A DNA stretch of 64,000 nucleotides from Pontibacter ummariensis (GTDB lineage Bacteria; Bacteroidota; Bacteroidia; Cytophagales; Hymenobacteraceae): positions 152,052 through 216,051 of the forward strand of contig NZ_FZOQ01000008.1 in assembly GCF_900188175.1 (NCBI RefSeq). Direction: 5' to 3'. The notes below the pieces were generated by a model, which worked only from the letters and a program-made list of their open reading frames with translations, was not told the DNA's origin and made no database searches. Made by a program: the position numbers and the translations under genes. Positions 1 through 9,190 of the stretch are shown here, in pieces; position 1 is the stretch's first letter, and every line of letters begins with the position of its first letter.

Positions 1-1
1 C

Positions 2-250
2 TTTTATGCTAAGGCTGTTTTAAATGGCTTCAGGTTTAGTCGAATACCGAAAATGCTGGGACAGTTTAGGGTACATGAGGAAAGCAAAACCCAAAACAAA
101 AACAATCGCACAAAGCATTACAAGGAGTACAAAAAGGTGATGTCCCAGCACTTTAGCTACAAACCTTTGGATTACGTAGCGTTTGACTTCTTTCAAAAAA
201 GGGCACAACTCGCTGCTGTGGTAAAACAGAACTTCTTAAAAAGCTTTTAG
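2..250 (+). CDS. Glycosyltransferase family 2, C-terminal fragment (cut by window edge)
   Basis: The reading frame is open at the left edge and runs to a TAG at 248-250, giving about 82 residues. The stretch SRIPKMLGQFRVHEESKT resembles the tail of family 2 glycosyltransferases, where a conserved (I)PxxLxxFRxHxxSKT segment follows the catalytic GT-A fold. The catalytic part with the DXD motif lies outside the window. An internal ATG at 53 gives only a 65-residue product and is unlikely to be the start. It sits 40 bases before a GT4 gene on the same strand, so it probably belongs to the same surface-polysaccharide operon. Family assignment rests on this short tail only. Confidence 0.7.
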   Translation, partial: FYAKAVLNGFRFSRIPKMLGQFRVHEESKTQNKNNRTKHYKEYKKVMSQHFSYKPLDYVAFDFFQKRAQLAAVVKQNFLKSF

Positions 251-290
251 CAAGTTTTTCACTCCGTTTTAACTAACACGATCAGCCAGG

Positions 291-1385
291 TTGAAGATTT
301 GCCATATAATAACGGGACTTGGTTTTGGAGGAGCCGAACGCCTGCTTGTTAACTTTTCTAACATTCATAGTGAATGCGGGCACCAGGTTTATGTACTTTA
401 CTTAAAGGATATTACCTCCTTAAAGGATGCCCTACACCCTTCTGTCGAAACAATCCATGTTCCGCTTAATAACAAAACCTCTTCACGCATAAGAAAACTT
501 TTAGGGGAGATCAAACCAGACGTAGTGCACACGCACCTTGGTCATGCAGATCTACTAGGACTGTGGGCAGCAAGAGGATTAGACCTTAAGCTGTTCTGCA
601 CCATGCACAACATTTGGTTTAAATGGAACTGGAAGGACAAGATAATCTTCAAAGCTTATAAATTTCTTTTTAGAACTGTTGCTAGAAAATGTAAGGTAAT
701 TGCAATCTCTAATGTCGTCAAGAAGCATGTTGTTGAGACTTTAAAGGTTCCTTCTAATAGAGTGCATCTTCTTTATAATGGAATACCCTCTGCTTTACCA
801 AACTGTCAGAATAACTCGCTTGACCTCAGAAGAGCGCTTAAAATAAGTACAAAGAACTTTAATGTCTTATTTGTCGGCAGGCTAGAACCTCAAAAGTCAG
901 TGGACACCCTCCTGAAAGCTGTCAGCCTTCTCAAGGACAAGATTCCTTCTATTAAGCTACTGCTTGTGGGGGAAGGGAGTTTAAGAGCAGAATTAGAGAG
1001 ATTAGCGTTAGAATTAGGCCTCAAAGATATAGTTGAATTCCGTGGTGTGACGTTAAAACCCGAGGAGTACTTTGCAGTATGCGACCTGTTTGTTCTGCCT
1101 TCTATATTTGAAGGTATGGGAATTGTCCTGCTGGAAGCATTCCGGGCAAGCCTTCCTGTAATTGCCAGTAATACGGAAGGACCGGGAGAATTAATAACCC
1201 ATGGACAAACCGGATTACTATTTGAACCTTTACAACATAAGGAATTAGCGAACTTAATGTACAAGTTCTACCTTAGTCCCTCTCTCTTGAAGGAAATAGG
1301 AGAAAATGGCAATAAATTTTATAAAGAGAACTTTAAAATAGAAGACTACGCTGCCAAGCTTGAAGAATTGTATGTGCGCTCCTAA
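291..1385 (+). CDS. Glycosyltransferase family 4 (GT-B fold)
   Basis: Transfers a sugar from a nucleotide-sugar donor to a growing lipid-linked glycan at the cytoplasmic face of the inner membrane. The 364-residue length is usual for GT4. Visible landmarks are the N-terminal GGAERLLVNF loop, LYNGI at the inter-domain boundary, FVGRLEPQKSVDTLL opening the C-terminal donor-binding domain, and the EX7E pair at E274 and E282 (FEGMGIVLLEAF). The start is a TTG, which gives the canonical MKICHIITGLGFGGAE opening; no strong ribosome binding site is visible. It lies between a GT2 tail and a Wzy-type membrane protein, so it is probably an O-antigen or exopolysaccharide glycosyltransferase. Donor and acceptor cannot be read from the sequence. 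Confidence 0.9.
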   Translation: MKICHIITGLGFGGAERLLVNFSNIHSECGHQVYVLYLKDITSLKDALHPSVETIHVPLNNKTSSRIRKLLGEIKPDVVHTHLGHADLLGLWAARGLDLKLFCTMHNIWFKWNWKDKIIFKAYKFLFRTVARKCKVIAISNVVKKHVVETLKVPSNRVHLLYNGIPSALPNCQNNSLDLRRALKISTKNFNVLFVGRLEPQKSVDTLLKAVSLLKDKIPSIKLLLVGEGSLRAELERLALELGLKDIVEFRGVTLKPEEYFAVCDLFVLPSIFEGMGIVLLEAFRASLPVIASNTEGPGELITHGQTGLLFEPLQHKELANLMYKFYLSPSLLKEIGENGNKFYKENFKIEDYAAKLEELYVRS

Positions 1386-1407
1386 GATGATAATATGTTA
1401 ATTTGCC

Positions 1408-2667
1408 ATGCTTCCTAAGTTAGCACTTGATCGCCTTTACTACTATGTAATAGTAGTAACCGCATTCTCTTTACCTTTCCACAGAAACATAGGTTCAGTC
1501 TTAGCGATCGTCCTGTGCCTCTTATGGCTTCTATCCGGGGGATTTAAAGAAAAGTGGAATCTTCTTACCCTCTACAAACTACCACTTCTTTTCGCTAGTC
1601 TGTTCTTTGTGTACATTGTTGGCCTGACCTACACAAGTAATTTCTCCTATGCCTTTTCAAGGGTAGAAAGAAGTATTCCCTTGCTTGTGTTCCCCGTTGT
1701 TATTTTCAGTAGCAAAGCCTTTAACAGAGCAGAGCTAAACACAGTGTTAAAAGCTTTTATATCCGGAGTACTTTTGGCTTCAGTTATTGCTATAGCTCAT
1801 GGTCTTTATCGAAGGTTTATAGCTGCAGACATGACCCAGGTAGAGTTGAATAACTTTTATATTGACCTGCCTCATATTTTTATGCACCATATCCAGTATG
1901 GGATATTTCTTGCTATAGGCCTTTTCTTTTTGGCTTATTTAGCCGGTCAAGAAAAAAAGAAAAGCTTTGGTAAAAAAGCGGAATACCTTCTGTTAGGTCT
2001 TTTCTTTTTAAACCTGTTACTGCTTGCAGGAGGCTTTATGGCTTTTATTGCAGTAACTGTTATATCAATTCTTGCGCTGCTGTTCCTCCCTCAGAAAAGG
2101 GTTAAAGTTATTCTTACTGTTTCTTTAGCTGCTCTTGCAATGCTTTTCATCCTCTTAATTCAGTCTGAAAAGAATCCACTTGTACAGCGATACACCCAAA
2201 GGCTTTCCCTTTCATTTTCTGAGATTGAGAACAACAAGTACAATTATTCTTCAACAAGGGTGGGGCCTTTAGTTACTGCGCTTAGTGTATTGGAAGAGAA
2301 CTGGTTGTTTGGCGTAGGAACCGGGGATACTGCAGATGCAATGAAAGAAGAATACATTAATAGTGGCCTTGATCAGTTAACAGAGTTCAACACACACAAC
2401 CAATACCTCGATTTTTGGATATCTTTTGGAATTTTTGGTATAATAATCCTCCTCGCTAACCTGGTTTATCCAATCTACGTGAGTTTAAAGCACAAATCTT
2501 ATATATATTTGTGCTTCCTAGTACTGGTTTCTTTTTGCTTTTTAACTGAAAATTTATTAGCAACAAATAAGACGATTTACTTATATGCTTTCTTAAATTC
2601 CATACTAGCACTACATGCAGTTAATCAAATAAACCCAAAATTACAGCAAGATGCCCGGCCTTTATAA
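1408..2667 (+). CDS. O-antigen ligase / polymerase family membrane protein (WaaL/Wzy_C)
   Basis: A 419-residue polytopic inner-membrane protein with roughly ten to eleven hydrophobic segments. The large periplasmic loop late in the sequence carries the Wzy_C signature GVGTGD followed by FNTHNQYLDFW; His330 in the HNxYL motif matches the conserved histidine of O-antigen ligases. Such proteins either polymerise repeat units or ligate glycan to lipid A-core, and the sequence does not decide which. The last 17 bases overlap the following sugar-transferase gene, so translation is probably coupled. Context of GT2, GT4 and an initiating phosphoglycosyl transferase supports a role in a Wzy-dependent surface polysaccharide pathway. 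Confidence 0.87.
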   Translation: MLPKLALDRLYYYVIVVTAFSLPFHRNIGSVLAIVLCLLWLLSGGFKEKWNLLTLYKLPLLFASLFFVYIVGLTYTSNFSYAFSRVERSIPLLVFPVVIFSSKAFNRAELNTVLKAFISGVLLASVIAIAHGLYRRFIAADMTQVELNNFYIDLPHIFMHHIQYGIFLAIGLFFLAYLAGQEKKKSFGKKAEYLLLGLFFLNLLLLAGGFMAFIAVTVISILALLFLPQKRVKVILTVSLAALAMLFILLIQSEKNPLVQRYTQRLSLSFSEIENNKYNYSSTRVGPLVTALSVLEENWLFGVGTGDTADAMKEEYINSGLDQLTEFNTHNQYLDFWISFGIFGIIILLANLVYPIYVSLKHKSYIYLCFLVLVSFCFLTENLLATNKTIYLYAFLNSILALHAVNQINPKLQQDARPL

Positions 2668-4039
2668 CAAATATATTAAGCTGATAAACTCAGTCGGGGA
2701 CACTATAACAATGACAGTGGCAGCCGTTGCTGCGCATGGGCTAGTCTACGGTAATCCCCTGAGTATCCTTACAACAGAAAAGATCTATACAGGTATCGTT
2801 TCACTTGGTATCTGGTTCCTTTGCAGCTCTCTGTCCGGAACTTATAAGTTCTATCGGGTACGAAAGGTCACGAATGTTATAGTAAGTGCCTTGAAAGTAC
2901 TTATACTGTATGTGCTGCTTACACAAGCCTTACTTAATATATTCGACACAGGTAGCCGGTTCTCCCAACCCTTTTTAGTGACCTATTACCTTCTTTTGCT
3001 TGTATTAATTGTAGCCTGGCGGGTTTCAGTTGTTAAGATCATGCGTTTATTGAGAAGGCGTGGCTATAACAACCGGAGGGTCATTATAGTGGGCTTTAGT
3101 GAAGCAGGTAAACTGCTCAAAGAGTTCTTCGAGAATCACCCGGAGTACGGGTACCACTTCAAAGGCTTTTTTGATGATCATGCACCGCTGGGGCAGGAAG
3201 GAGTGGTTGGCAGGATTTCCGATGTGGAGGAGTTCACCAGAGAACTTACCATTGATGAAATATACTGCTGTCCCTCCAGGTTGGACAACATGCAACTTCA
3301 ACGTCTTGTTGATTTTGTGGATGACAATTTAGTCCGGATGAAGCTGATCACAGACTTTGGAGGCTTCCAGTCCAGCAAACTAAAGCTTGACTTCTACAAC
3401 ATGTTGCCGGTCCTTATCATGCGGCCTCTACCGCTGGATGATGCCATTAACAAGGTGTTTAAACGTGCCTTTGATATTTTCTTCTCGCTTACGGTCATTG
3501 TTTTCCTGCTGTCGTGGCTCCTGCCTATCCTAGCTGTTATTATAAAACTAACCTCTAGCGGCCCCGTTTTCTTTAAACAGACGCGCTCTGGTATCGACAA
3601 CAAAGACTTTCAGTGCTATAAGTTGCGCAGTATGTACGTAAACAAGGAGGCCAATTTACTCCTAGCACGCCGTGGCGACTCCCGGATTACCCCTGTTGGT
3701 GCCTTCCTGCGGAAGACGAGCCTGGACGAGCTTCCGCAGTTCTTTAACGTGCTCCTGGGCCATATGTCTATTGTGGGGCCACGCCCCCACATGCTCAAGT
3801 TAGGTGAAGAGTACGCCCAGGTAGCAGAAAAATACATGGTACGGCATTTTATAAAGCCAGGCGTTACAGGGCTGTCGCAGGTGCGGGGCTACCGTGGCGA
3901 CACGACAGCTTTGTACCAGATCCGGGGACGGACCAAGCTGGATATTTTCTACCTGGAGAACTGGTCTTTCCTGCTTGACCTGAAAATCATATACTATACC
4001 GTTTACAATGCGGTCAAGGGCGATGAAGCGGCCTTCTAG
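2651..4039 (+). CDS. Undecaprenyl-phosphate glycosyl-1-phosphate transferase (initiating sugar transferase)
   Basis: Starts glycan assembly by moving a sugar-1-phosphate from a UDP-sugar onto undecaprenyl phosphate in the inner membrane. The 462-residue architecture is the WcaJ/WbaP type: four N-terminal membrane helices, a Rossmann-like CoA_binding_3 domain (RRVIIVGFSEAGKLL), then the PF02397 catalytic domain. That domain begins with KRAFDIFFSLTVIV and contains GPVFFKQTRSG, the TSLDELPQFFNVL segment, SIVGPRPHM and KPGVTGLSQVRG. The gene overlaps the preceding polymerase gene by 17 bases and ends the polysaccharide operon; hisS follows after 92 bases. Which sugar is transferred cannot be told. 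Confidence 0.93.
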   Translation: MPGLYNKYIKLINSVGDTITMTVAAVAAHGLVYGNPLSILTTEKIYTGIVSLGIWFLCSSLSGTYKFYRVRKVTNVIVSALKVLILYVLLTQALLNIFDTGSRFSQPFLVTYYLLLLVLIVAWRVSVVKIMRLLRRRGYNNRRVIIVGFSEAGKLLKEFFENHPEYGYHFKGFFDDHAPLGQEGVVGRISDVEEFTRELTIDEIYCCPSRLDNMQLQRLVDFVDDNLVRMKLITDFGGFQSSKLKLDFYNMLPVLIMRPLPLDDAINKVFKRAFDIFFSLTVIVFLLSWLLPILAVIIKLTSSGPVFFKQTRSGIDNKDFQCYKLRSMYVNKEANLLLARRGDSRITPVGAFLRKTSLDELPQFFNVLLGHMSIVGPRPHMLKLGEEYAQVAEKYMVRHFIKPGVTGLSQVRGYRGDTTALYQIRGRTKLDIFYLENWSFLLDLKIIYYTVYNAVKGDEAAF

Positions 4040-4104
4040 TGCTTGATTGCTGGCTTAGTTCCTCGATTTACAAAGCCCCGCTCCCGCTTTTTCGCTAGTT
4101 TTAG

Positions 4105-4112
4105 TAACTTCG
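4105..4112 (+). promoter_or_regulatory. Candidate -7 box upstream of hisS
   Basis: TAACTTCG fits TAnnTTYG, close to the Bacteroidota -7 consensus TAnnTTTG, and ends 19 bases before the hisS start codon. A convincing -33 TTTG at the usual spacing is not visible, so this is tentative. It would give hisS-hutH its own promoter separate from the polysaccharide operon upstream. Confidence 0.35.
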
Positions 4113-4131
4113 CGGGCAAACCTGCAAGAGC

Positions 4132-5526
4132 ATGAGCAAAGAGAAACCTAGTATACCGAAAGGAACCCGCGACTTTGGCCCGGCTACCGTGGTCAAACGT
4201 AACTATATTTTTGGCGTTATCAAGCGCACCTTCGAGAAGTTCGGCTATTTGCCCCTCGAAACACCGGCCATGGAGCAACTGTCGGTGCTAACCGGCAAGT
4301 ACGGTGACGAAGGCGATCAGCTGATCTTCAAGATCCTTAATTCCGGGGATTTCCTGGCAAAGACAAAGCCGGAAGACATTGAGGAGGGCTATAAGCACCT
4401 GACCCGTAAGATATCCGAGAAAGCGCTCCGTTATGACCTCACCGTGCCTTTTGCCCGCTACGTGGTCATGAACCGCAACGAGATTTCTTTTCCTTTCAAA
4501 CGCTACCAGATACAGCCCGTTTGGCGTGCCGACCGTCCCCAAAAAGGACGCTATCGGGAGTTTTACCAGTGTGATGCCGACGTAGTGGGTACCAACTCCC
4601 TTCTTTGTGAGGCAGAGATCGTGCAGATGATCAACGAAGTCCTTACAACCCTGGGACTTAGCGACTTTACCATCAAGATCAACCACCGTGGCGTGCTAGC
4701 CGGCATTGCCGAAGCGATTGGTGAGAAAGGGCGCGAGGGTGACATCTGCGTGGCCATCGACAAACTCGACAAGATCGGGCAGGAAGGCGTACGAAAGGAG
4801 CTGCTGGAGCGGGGCATTTCCGAAGGGGCAGTCCAGAAACTCGAACCCCTCTATACCCTGGAAGGCAATAACGAGCAGATTCTGGACCAACTGCAGGCAC
4901 TGTTGGGAGATACAGACGAGGGACAGCGAGGCTTGAAAGACCTCCGCGAAGTATGGCAGTACCTTAAAAGCCTCGACAGCCAGGCACTTTCCGCGCAAAA
5001 CCTTTCCGAGCAGTCCCGGTTGCTGCTAGATGTTACCTTAGCACGAGGCCTCTCCTACTATACAGGCTGTATTTTCGAAGTGAAAGTGAACAACGTGAGC
5101 ATGGGCAGCATCAGTGGCGGCGGTCGCTATGATAACCTTACCGGTATGTTTGGCCTGCCGGGTGTGTCTGGCGTAGGCTTCTCTTTTGGCGTAGACCGCA
5201 TCTATGATGTACTGGAAGAGCTTGGACTATTCCCAAGCAGCAGTCAGGTAGGCACCAAGGCCCTGATCGTGCAGTTCGACAAAGCGTCTGAAAGGTACGG
5301 CCTACCGGTGCTGCAGAAGTTGCGTGACGCAGGCATTGCCTCCGAGCTGTATCCAGAGGCAGCCAAACTCAAGAAACAGATGGGCTACGCCGACCAGAAA
5401 AACATCCCTTACGTGATCTTAATAGGATCTGAAGAGATGGCTACCGGTAAACTGAAACTACGCAACATGGAGCAGGGCGAGCAGCAGGATCTGACAGTTG
5501 AAGAAATTATCTCAACCCTGAAATAG
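4132..5526 (+). CDS. hisS: Histidine--tRNA ligase
   Basis: Charges tRNA-His with histidine in the cytoplasm. The 464-residue protein shows class II synthetase architecture: the N-terminal PKGTRDFGP segment, motif 2 (QPVWRADRPQKGRYREFYQ), the histidine-binding RGLSYYTGCIFEV stretch, GGGRYDNLTGMFG, motif 3 (GVGFSFGVDR) and a C-terminal anticodon-binding domain. The ATG follows a short purine-rich stretch. hutH starts 7 bases after its stop, so the two are probably co-transcribed, which places a histidine-consuming ligase next to a histidine-degrading lyase. Length and all motifs are intact. Confidence 0.98.
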   Translation: MSKEKPSIPKGTRDFGPATVVKRNYIFGVIKRTFEKFGYLPLETPAMEQLSVLTGKYGDEGDQLIFKILNSGDFLAKTKPEDIEEGYKHLTRKISEKALRYDLTVPFARYVVMNRNEISFPFKRYQIQPVWRADRPQKGRYREFYQCDADVVGTNSLLCEAEIVQMINEVLTTLGLSDFTIKINHRGVLAGIAEAIGEKGREGDICVAIDKLDKIGQEGVRKELLERGISEGAVQKLEPLYTLEGNNEQILDQLQALLGDTDEGQRGLKDLREVWQYLKSLDSQALSAQNLSEQSRLLLDVTLARGLSYYTGCIFEVKVNNVSMGSISGGGRYDNLTGMFGLPGVSGVGFSFGVDRIYDVLEELGLFPSSSQVGTKALIVQFDKASERYGLPVLQKLRDAGIASELYPEAAKLKKQMGYADQKNIPYVILIGSEEMATGKLKLRNMEQGEQQDLTVEEIISTLK

Positions 5527-5533
5527 CAGCTAA

Positions 5534-7027
5534 ATGGCGCACGTGCACTACATCTCCAGCCAGCAACTGACGCTAGAGACAATTGAAGAGATTCTGGGGC
5601 AGAACGCTACGTTAGCGCTGTCTGAGGAGGCTGCTCAGCGTGTTACAGATTGCCACGCGTACCTGCAGCAGCGCCTAGCAAATTCCAACCACAGCCTGTA
5701 CGGCATTAACACGGGCTTCGGGGCCCTGTACAATAAAAAGATTTCTCCCCAGGACTTAGAGCAGCTACAGCGCAACCTGGTTATGTCCCATGCCTGTGGT
5801 ACGGGAGAGGAGGTTCCGCAAGAAGTGGTAAAGCTCATGCTCCTGCTCAAGATACAGTCACTGGCCTATGGCCACAGTGGTGTGCAGCTAGAAACAGTGA
5901 AGCGCCTGGTCGATTTTTATAACCGGGAGATTTATCCGGTAGTGTACCAACAAGGATCGCTCGGCGCGAGCGGCGATCTGGCGCCCCTGGCACATCTGAG
6001 CCTTCCTCTCCTGGGTTTAGGCGAAGTGCGCTACCAGGGATATAAGCTGGCGAGCGAACACGTGTTGGAGATGTTCGGTTGGGAGCCGATCTCCCTCAAA
6101 GCCAAAGAAGGACTTGCGCTGCTGAACGGAACCCAGTTTATGAGTGCCTACGGTGTGCATTCCCTGTTACAGGCAAAGCGCCTGAGCCGCCAGGCAGATG
6201 TAGTGGGCGCGCTCTCGCTCGATGCTTTTGACGGACGCATCGAGCCTTTCAATGCGCTCATTCACCACATACGGCCGCACCGGGGACAACTGCAAACGGC
6301 AGAGGCAGTACGGCAGGTGCTGGAGGGCAGCGAGCTTATCTCACAGGAGAAAGAGCACGTGCAGGACCCTTACTCCTTCCGCTGCATGCCGCAGGTGCAC
6401 GGGGCCTCTAAAGACGCCCTTGCTTATGCGGAGCAGGTGTTTTTAACTGAGATTAACTCCGTGACGGACAACCCGAACATCTTCCCTGAGGAAGATGAGA
6501 TCATTTCGGGGGGGAATTTCCATGGCCAGCCCCTGGCATTGGCACTGGATTTCCTGGCCATTGCCTTGTCTGAGCTTGCCAGTATTTCAGAAAGGCGCAC
6601 CTATCAGCTTATATCAGGATCACGGGGCTTGCCGGAGTTTCTGGTGGCCGAGCCAGGCTTAAACTCGGGCTTTATGATCAGCCAGTATGCGGCGGCCTCG
6701 GTCGTAAGTCAGAACAAGCAGCTTTGTAGCCCTGCCTCCATCGACTCTATCCCCTCCTCTAACAATCAGGAGGACCACGTAAGCATGGGGGCCAATGCGG
6801 CGACCAAACTGTACCAGATCGTACTGAACCTGGAGCGGGTATTGGCGATTGAACTGATGAATGCAGCCCAAGCCCTCGACTTCAGGCGGCCTTGGAAGAG
6901 CTCCCCTGTCTTAGAAGAAATGGTAAAGGCCTACCGCGAGAAGGTCTCCTTTGTATCCACGGACCGGGTGCTGCACCACGATATCATGCAAAGCATCTCT
7001 TTTCTGAGAAACTATGCTACATCGTAA
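5534..7027 (+). CDS. hutH: Histidine ammonia-lyase
   Basis: Deaminates L-histidine to urocanate and ammonia, the first step of histidine catabolism, using the autocatalytic MIO prosthetic group. The MIO-forming Ala145-Ser146-Gly147 is present in GSLGASGDLAPLAHL. YGINTGFG near residue 56 and the downstream EINSVTDNPN and QYAAASVVSQNK stretches are typical of the HAL/PAL family. The 497-residue length is normal for HAL. The rest of the hut pathway (hutU, hutI, hutG) is not nearby; instead the gene follows hisS by 7 bases and ends at a strong hairpin terminator. A related aromatic amino-acid lyase specificity cannot be fully excluded. Confidence 0.93.
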   Translation: MAHVHYISSQQLTLETIEEILGQNATLALSEEAAQRVTDCHAYLQQRLANSNHSLYGINTGFGALYNKKISPQDLEQLQRNLVMSHACGTGEEVPQEVVKLMLLLKIQSLAYGHSGVQLETVKRLVDFYNREIYPVVYQQGSLGASGDLAPLAHLSLPLLGLGEVRYQGYKLASEHVLEMFGWEPISLKAKEGLALLNGTQFMSAYGVHSLLQAKRLSRQADVVGALSLDAFDGRIEPFNALIHHIRPHRGQLQTAEAVRQVLEGSELISQEKEHVQDPYSFRCMPQVHGASKDALAYAEQVFLTEINSVTDNPNIFPEEDEIISGGNFHGQPLALALDFLAIALSELASISERRTYQLISGSRGLPEFLVAEPGLNSGFMISQYAAASVVSQNKQLCSPASIDSIPSSNNQEDHVSMGANAATKLYQIVLNLERVLAIELMNAAQALDFRRPWKSSPVLEEMVKAYREKVSFVSTDRVLHHDIMQSISFLRNYATS

Positions 7028-7044
7028 CTTTTAACAGTAAAACA

Positions 7045-7088
7045 GCAGAATAAAGCCCTGTAGCTAACCCTACAGGGCTTTATTCTGC
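7045..7088 (+). terminator. Rho-independent terminator after hutH
   Basis: A perfect 19-bp inverted repeat (7045-7063 against 7070-7088) with a 6-base loop starts 18 bases after the hutH stop. The 3' arm contains GGGCTTTATT. It probably ends the hisS-hutH transcript. Confidence 0.8.
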
Positions 7089-7100
7089 CAGCTTACAATA

Positions 7101-7134
7101 TTTGCTCATGTGCTCAATAATTTAAGTAAATTCG
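7101..7134 (+). promoter_or_regulatory. Candidate Bacteroidota promoter of the T9SS protein gene
   Basis: TTTG at 7101-7104 and TAAATTCG at 7127-7134 resemble the -33 and -7 elements. The 22-base spacing is slightly longer than the usual 19-20. The -7 box lies 22 bases before the TTG start, downstream of the hutH terminator. Confidence 0.4.
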
Positions 7135-7156
7135 CATACAAGATTAAGGCTTAGTT

Positions 7157-9061
7157 TTGAAGTATCTATTCATCATATTATTCCTGTTCCTGAACCTCCC
7201 TGTCTGGGGGCAGAATCGTTGCTTTAAGGCTTATCAGCAAGGGCAAGAGGTACAAGTACTGTGCGTGGGACAGGAGGTTTCGTTTCAGGATTGCGGGAAT
7301 CAAGTACCAGATGATAAAGAATATTACGTGTTCGATTATAAATCCGGTTCTTCCATTCCTTCAAACCCATCCGATAAACAAACCCACACTTATACTAAGC
7401 CCGGCACCTACCGGGTGTTGCAAATAGCCAATTACGGTGGTACAGTTGGTACAGATACGGTATCGGTGGTTTTCAAAGTCAGAGATACCCCCACCCCTGC
7501 TTTTACCGCCGCAAGCTGTGCAAACGGGGCTGTGGCGGTAACCATCACAGACTCGAACTACGACAGCTATGTGATTGACTTTGGTGACGGAGTGATAGTA
7601 ACTGCACAATCGAATAAGACGGTGCAGCGCAAGTACAACACCCAAGGAGAGTATCAAATTGTGGTCAAGGGCACTTACACCGGTGCCAGTGCCTGTACAG
7701 GTAGAAGCATGCAGACAGTGGTACCGCTTCCGCCGGCCCCAGTACCTGTTATCCAACAATTGACAGTAGTAGAGCAAGGCTTACAAGGAGAGATACAACT
7801 TAACCTGGCCGAGCTGCAGCCAGGCTACTCCTATGTAGTGGAACAGTACACCTTCGATATCAGGAAGCCTTTTCAGGAACTCGATACGATCAGAAACATC
7901 AACAGCAGCACAATGACGTACTCCTTGGATGGGGTAAACACGAGTAAGGGTACATGGTTTCTTATACGTCCTATGGATCCATGCGGGGCCCTCTCCCGCA
8001 ACTCAAACATTATCAGTTCTATCGCACTGGAAGTAAAAGATAGGAACGAGCAAGTAGGCCTCACCTGGACAAGCCTTCCTGGCTCAGAGCGCTATGAGAT
8101 TTACCGGAACGGCACCCTGATCGAGACACTTGCTAGTTCGGCAGAAAGCTTTACTGACGCGGATGTTATCTGTGGAAAGACGTACACCTACTACGTTCAA
8201 GGGATAGCAGCAAACGGGGCTGTGTCCGTATCAGCTCCAATAGAAGCCAGGGTTACTTCCACAGCTGTTCCTGCTGCTCCCTACTTGCTAAGTACTTTCG
8301 ACCGTGACAACAATGTAGTGCTCAAACTGGAACTGCCCGATGGGGAAGAAGCTCAGCAAGTGAAGATAGAGCGAAGCGTAATGGGCTCTCCTTACAGGAT
8401 GCTGGCAACTGTTCCTGATCTGGAATATATTGACGAGAAAGTAAAGCCTCAGCCTACTTGTTACCGCGCAAGCTTCACAAACACGTGCGGCAATACCTCC
8501 TCTGCTAGCAACGCCTCCTGCCCTGTTATACTAAAGGCAGAAATGCAGGAGGGCCGTGTATTGCTTGTCTGGACGGGCTATACTGGTTTCCCTAGCGGAA
8601 TAGGCTCATACGTACTTGAACTGTTAGACGGTGAAGGCAACGTTGTTGCCAGTTATCCTGTTTCAGGTAACACCTATACAGATACCGCTTTAAGCGATGA
8701 GATGGCTTTATTGCGTTACCGCATCAGAGCCACGTCGGCAGACGGCACCCAGGTATCCTACTCCAACATAGCTCCCATAGAACAAGAGCTGCAATTGTTC
8801 ATTCCAAGCGCCTTTACCCCTAACGGAGATGGCCTCAACGATATTTTAGAAGTGAAAGGACGCCTGTATCTCAGCTATGTCATACGCATATACAACAATT
8901 TGGGCAATGTAGTGTATGAGGGCACAGAAGCAACGGCTGCCTGGGATGGCACCTTCAAGGGCCAGAAGCTTCCGGCTGGAGCCTACGCTTATGAAGTCAT
9001 CGCAGAAACAAGCTTTGGAGCAACTAAACGTCGGACCGGCACGATCACACTACTACGCTGA
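7157..9061 (+). CDS. PKD/Fn3-domain surface protein with T9SS type B (gliding-type) sorting domain
   Basis: A 634-residue exported protein. Residues 1-18 form a signal peptide (MKYLFIILFLFLNLPVWG). Next come beta-rich modules that look like PKD domains (about 40-190, with SYVIDFGDG resembling the PKD DFGDG motif), then fibronectin type III-like modules (about 285-460). The last 85 residues are a gliding-motility-associated C-terminal domain: FIPSAFTPNGDGLND, IRIYNNLGNVVYEG, AAWDGTFKGQKLPAGAYAY. That domain directs transport by the type IX secretion system and surface attachment. No enzymatic domain is seen, so a structural or adhesin role is likely. The start is TTG at 7157. The gene is monocistronic between a terminator and ybaB. 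Confidence 0.87.
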   Translation: MKYLFIILFLFLNLPVWGQNRCFKAYQQGQEVQVLCVGQEVSFQDCGNQVPDDKEYYVFDYKSGSSIPSNPSDKQTHTYTKPGTYRVLQIANYGGTVGTDTVSVVFKVRDTPTPAFTAASCANGAVAVTITDSNYDSYVIDFGDGVIVTAQSNKTVQRKYNTQGEYQIVVKGTYTGASACTGRSMQTVVPLPPAPVPVIQQLTVVEQGLQGEIQLNLAELQPGYSYVVEQYTFDIRKPFQELDTIRNINSSTMTYSLDGVNTSKGTWFLIRPMDPCGALSRNSNIISSIALEVKDRNEQVGLTWTSLPGSERYEIYRNGTLIETLASSAESFTDADVICGKTYTYYVQGIAANGAVSVSAPIEARVTSTAVPAAPYLLSTFDRDNNVVLKLELPDGEEAQQVKIERSVMGSPYRMLATVPDLEYIDEKVKPQPTCYRASFTNTCGNTSSASNASCPVILKAEMQEGRVLLVWTGYTGFPSGIGSYVLELLDGEGNVVASYPVSGNTYTDTALSDEMALLRYRIRATSADGTQVSYSNIAPIEQELQLFIPSAFTPNGDGLNDILEVKGRLYLSYVIRIYNNLGNVVYEGTEATAAWDGTFKGQKLPAGAYAYEVIAETSFGATKRRTGTITLLR

Positions 9062-9126
9062 TCATCTAAGCCAGGCACGGAAAGTACCTTTGCCTGATGA
9101 GGGTTAAAGGCATAAGTATAAATGCT

Positions 9127-9134
9127 TATATTTG
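9127..9134 (+). promoter_or_regulatory. Candidate -7 box upstream of ybaB
   Basis: TATATTTG is an exact match to the Bacteroidota -7 consensus TAnnTTTG, 56 bases before the ybaB start codon. At 19 bases upstream there is only TTAA, a weak -33. Confidence 0.5.
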
Positions 9135-9190
9135 CACAGGCCACAAGCGAAGTGGCAAGAGCCTCGTAAACACAAATAAAAGGAGAAACT

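Noticed and set aside
20..208. A 62-residue minus-strand frame with a hydrophobic stretch
   Set aside because: It lies fully inside the GT2 fragment in the opposite strand and has no recognisable family or ribosome binding site.
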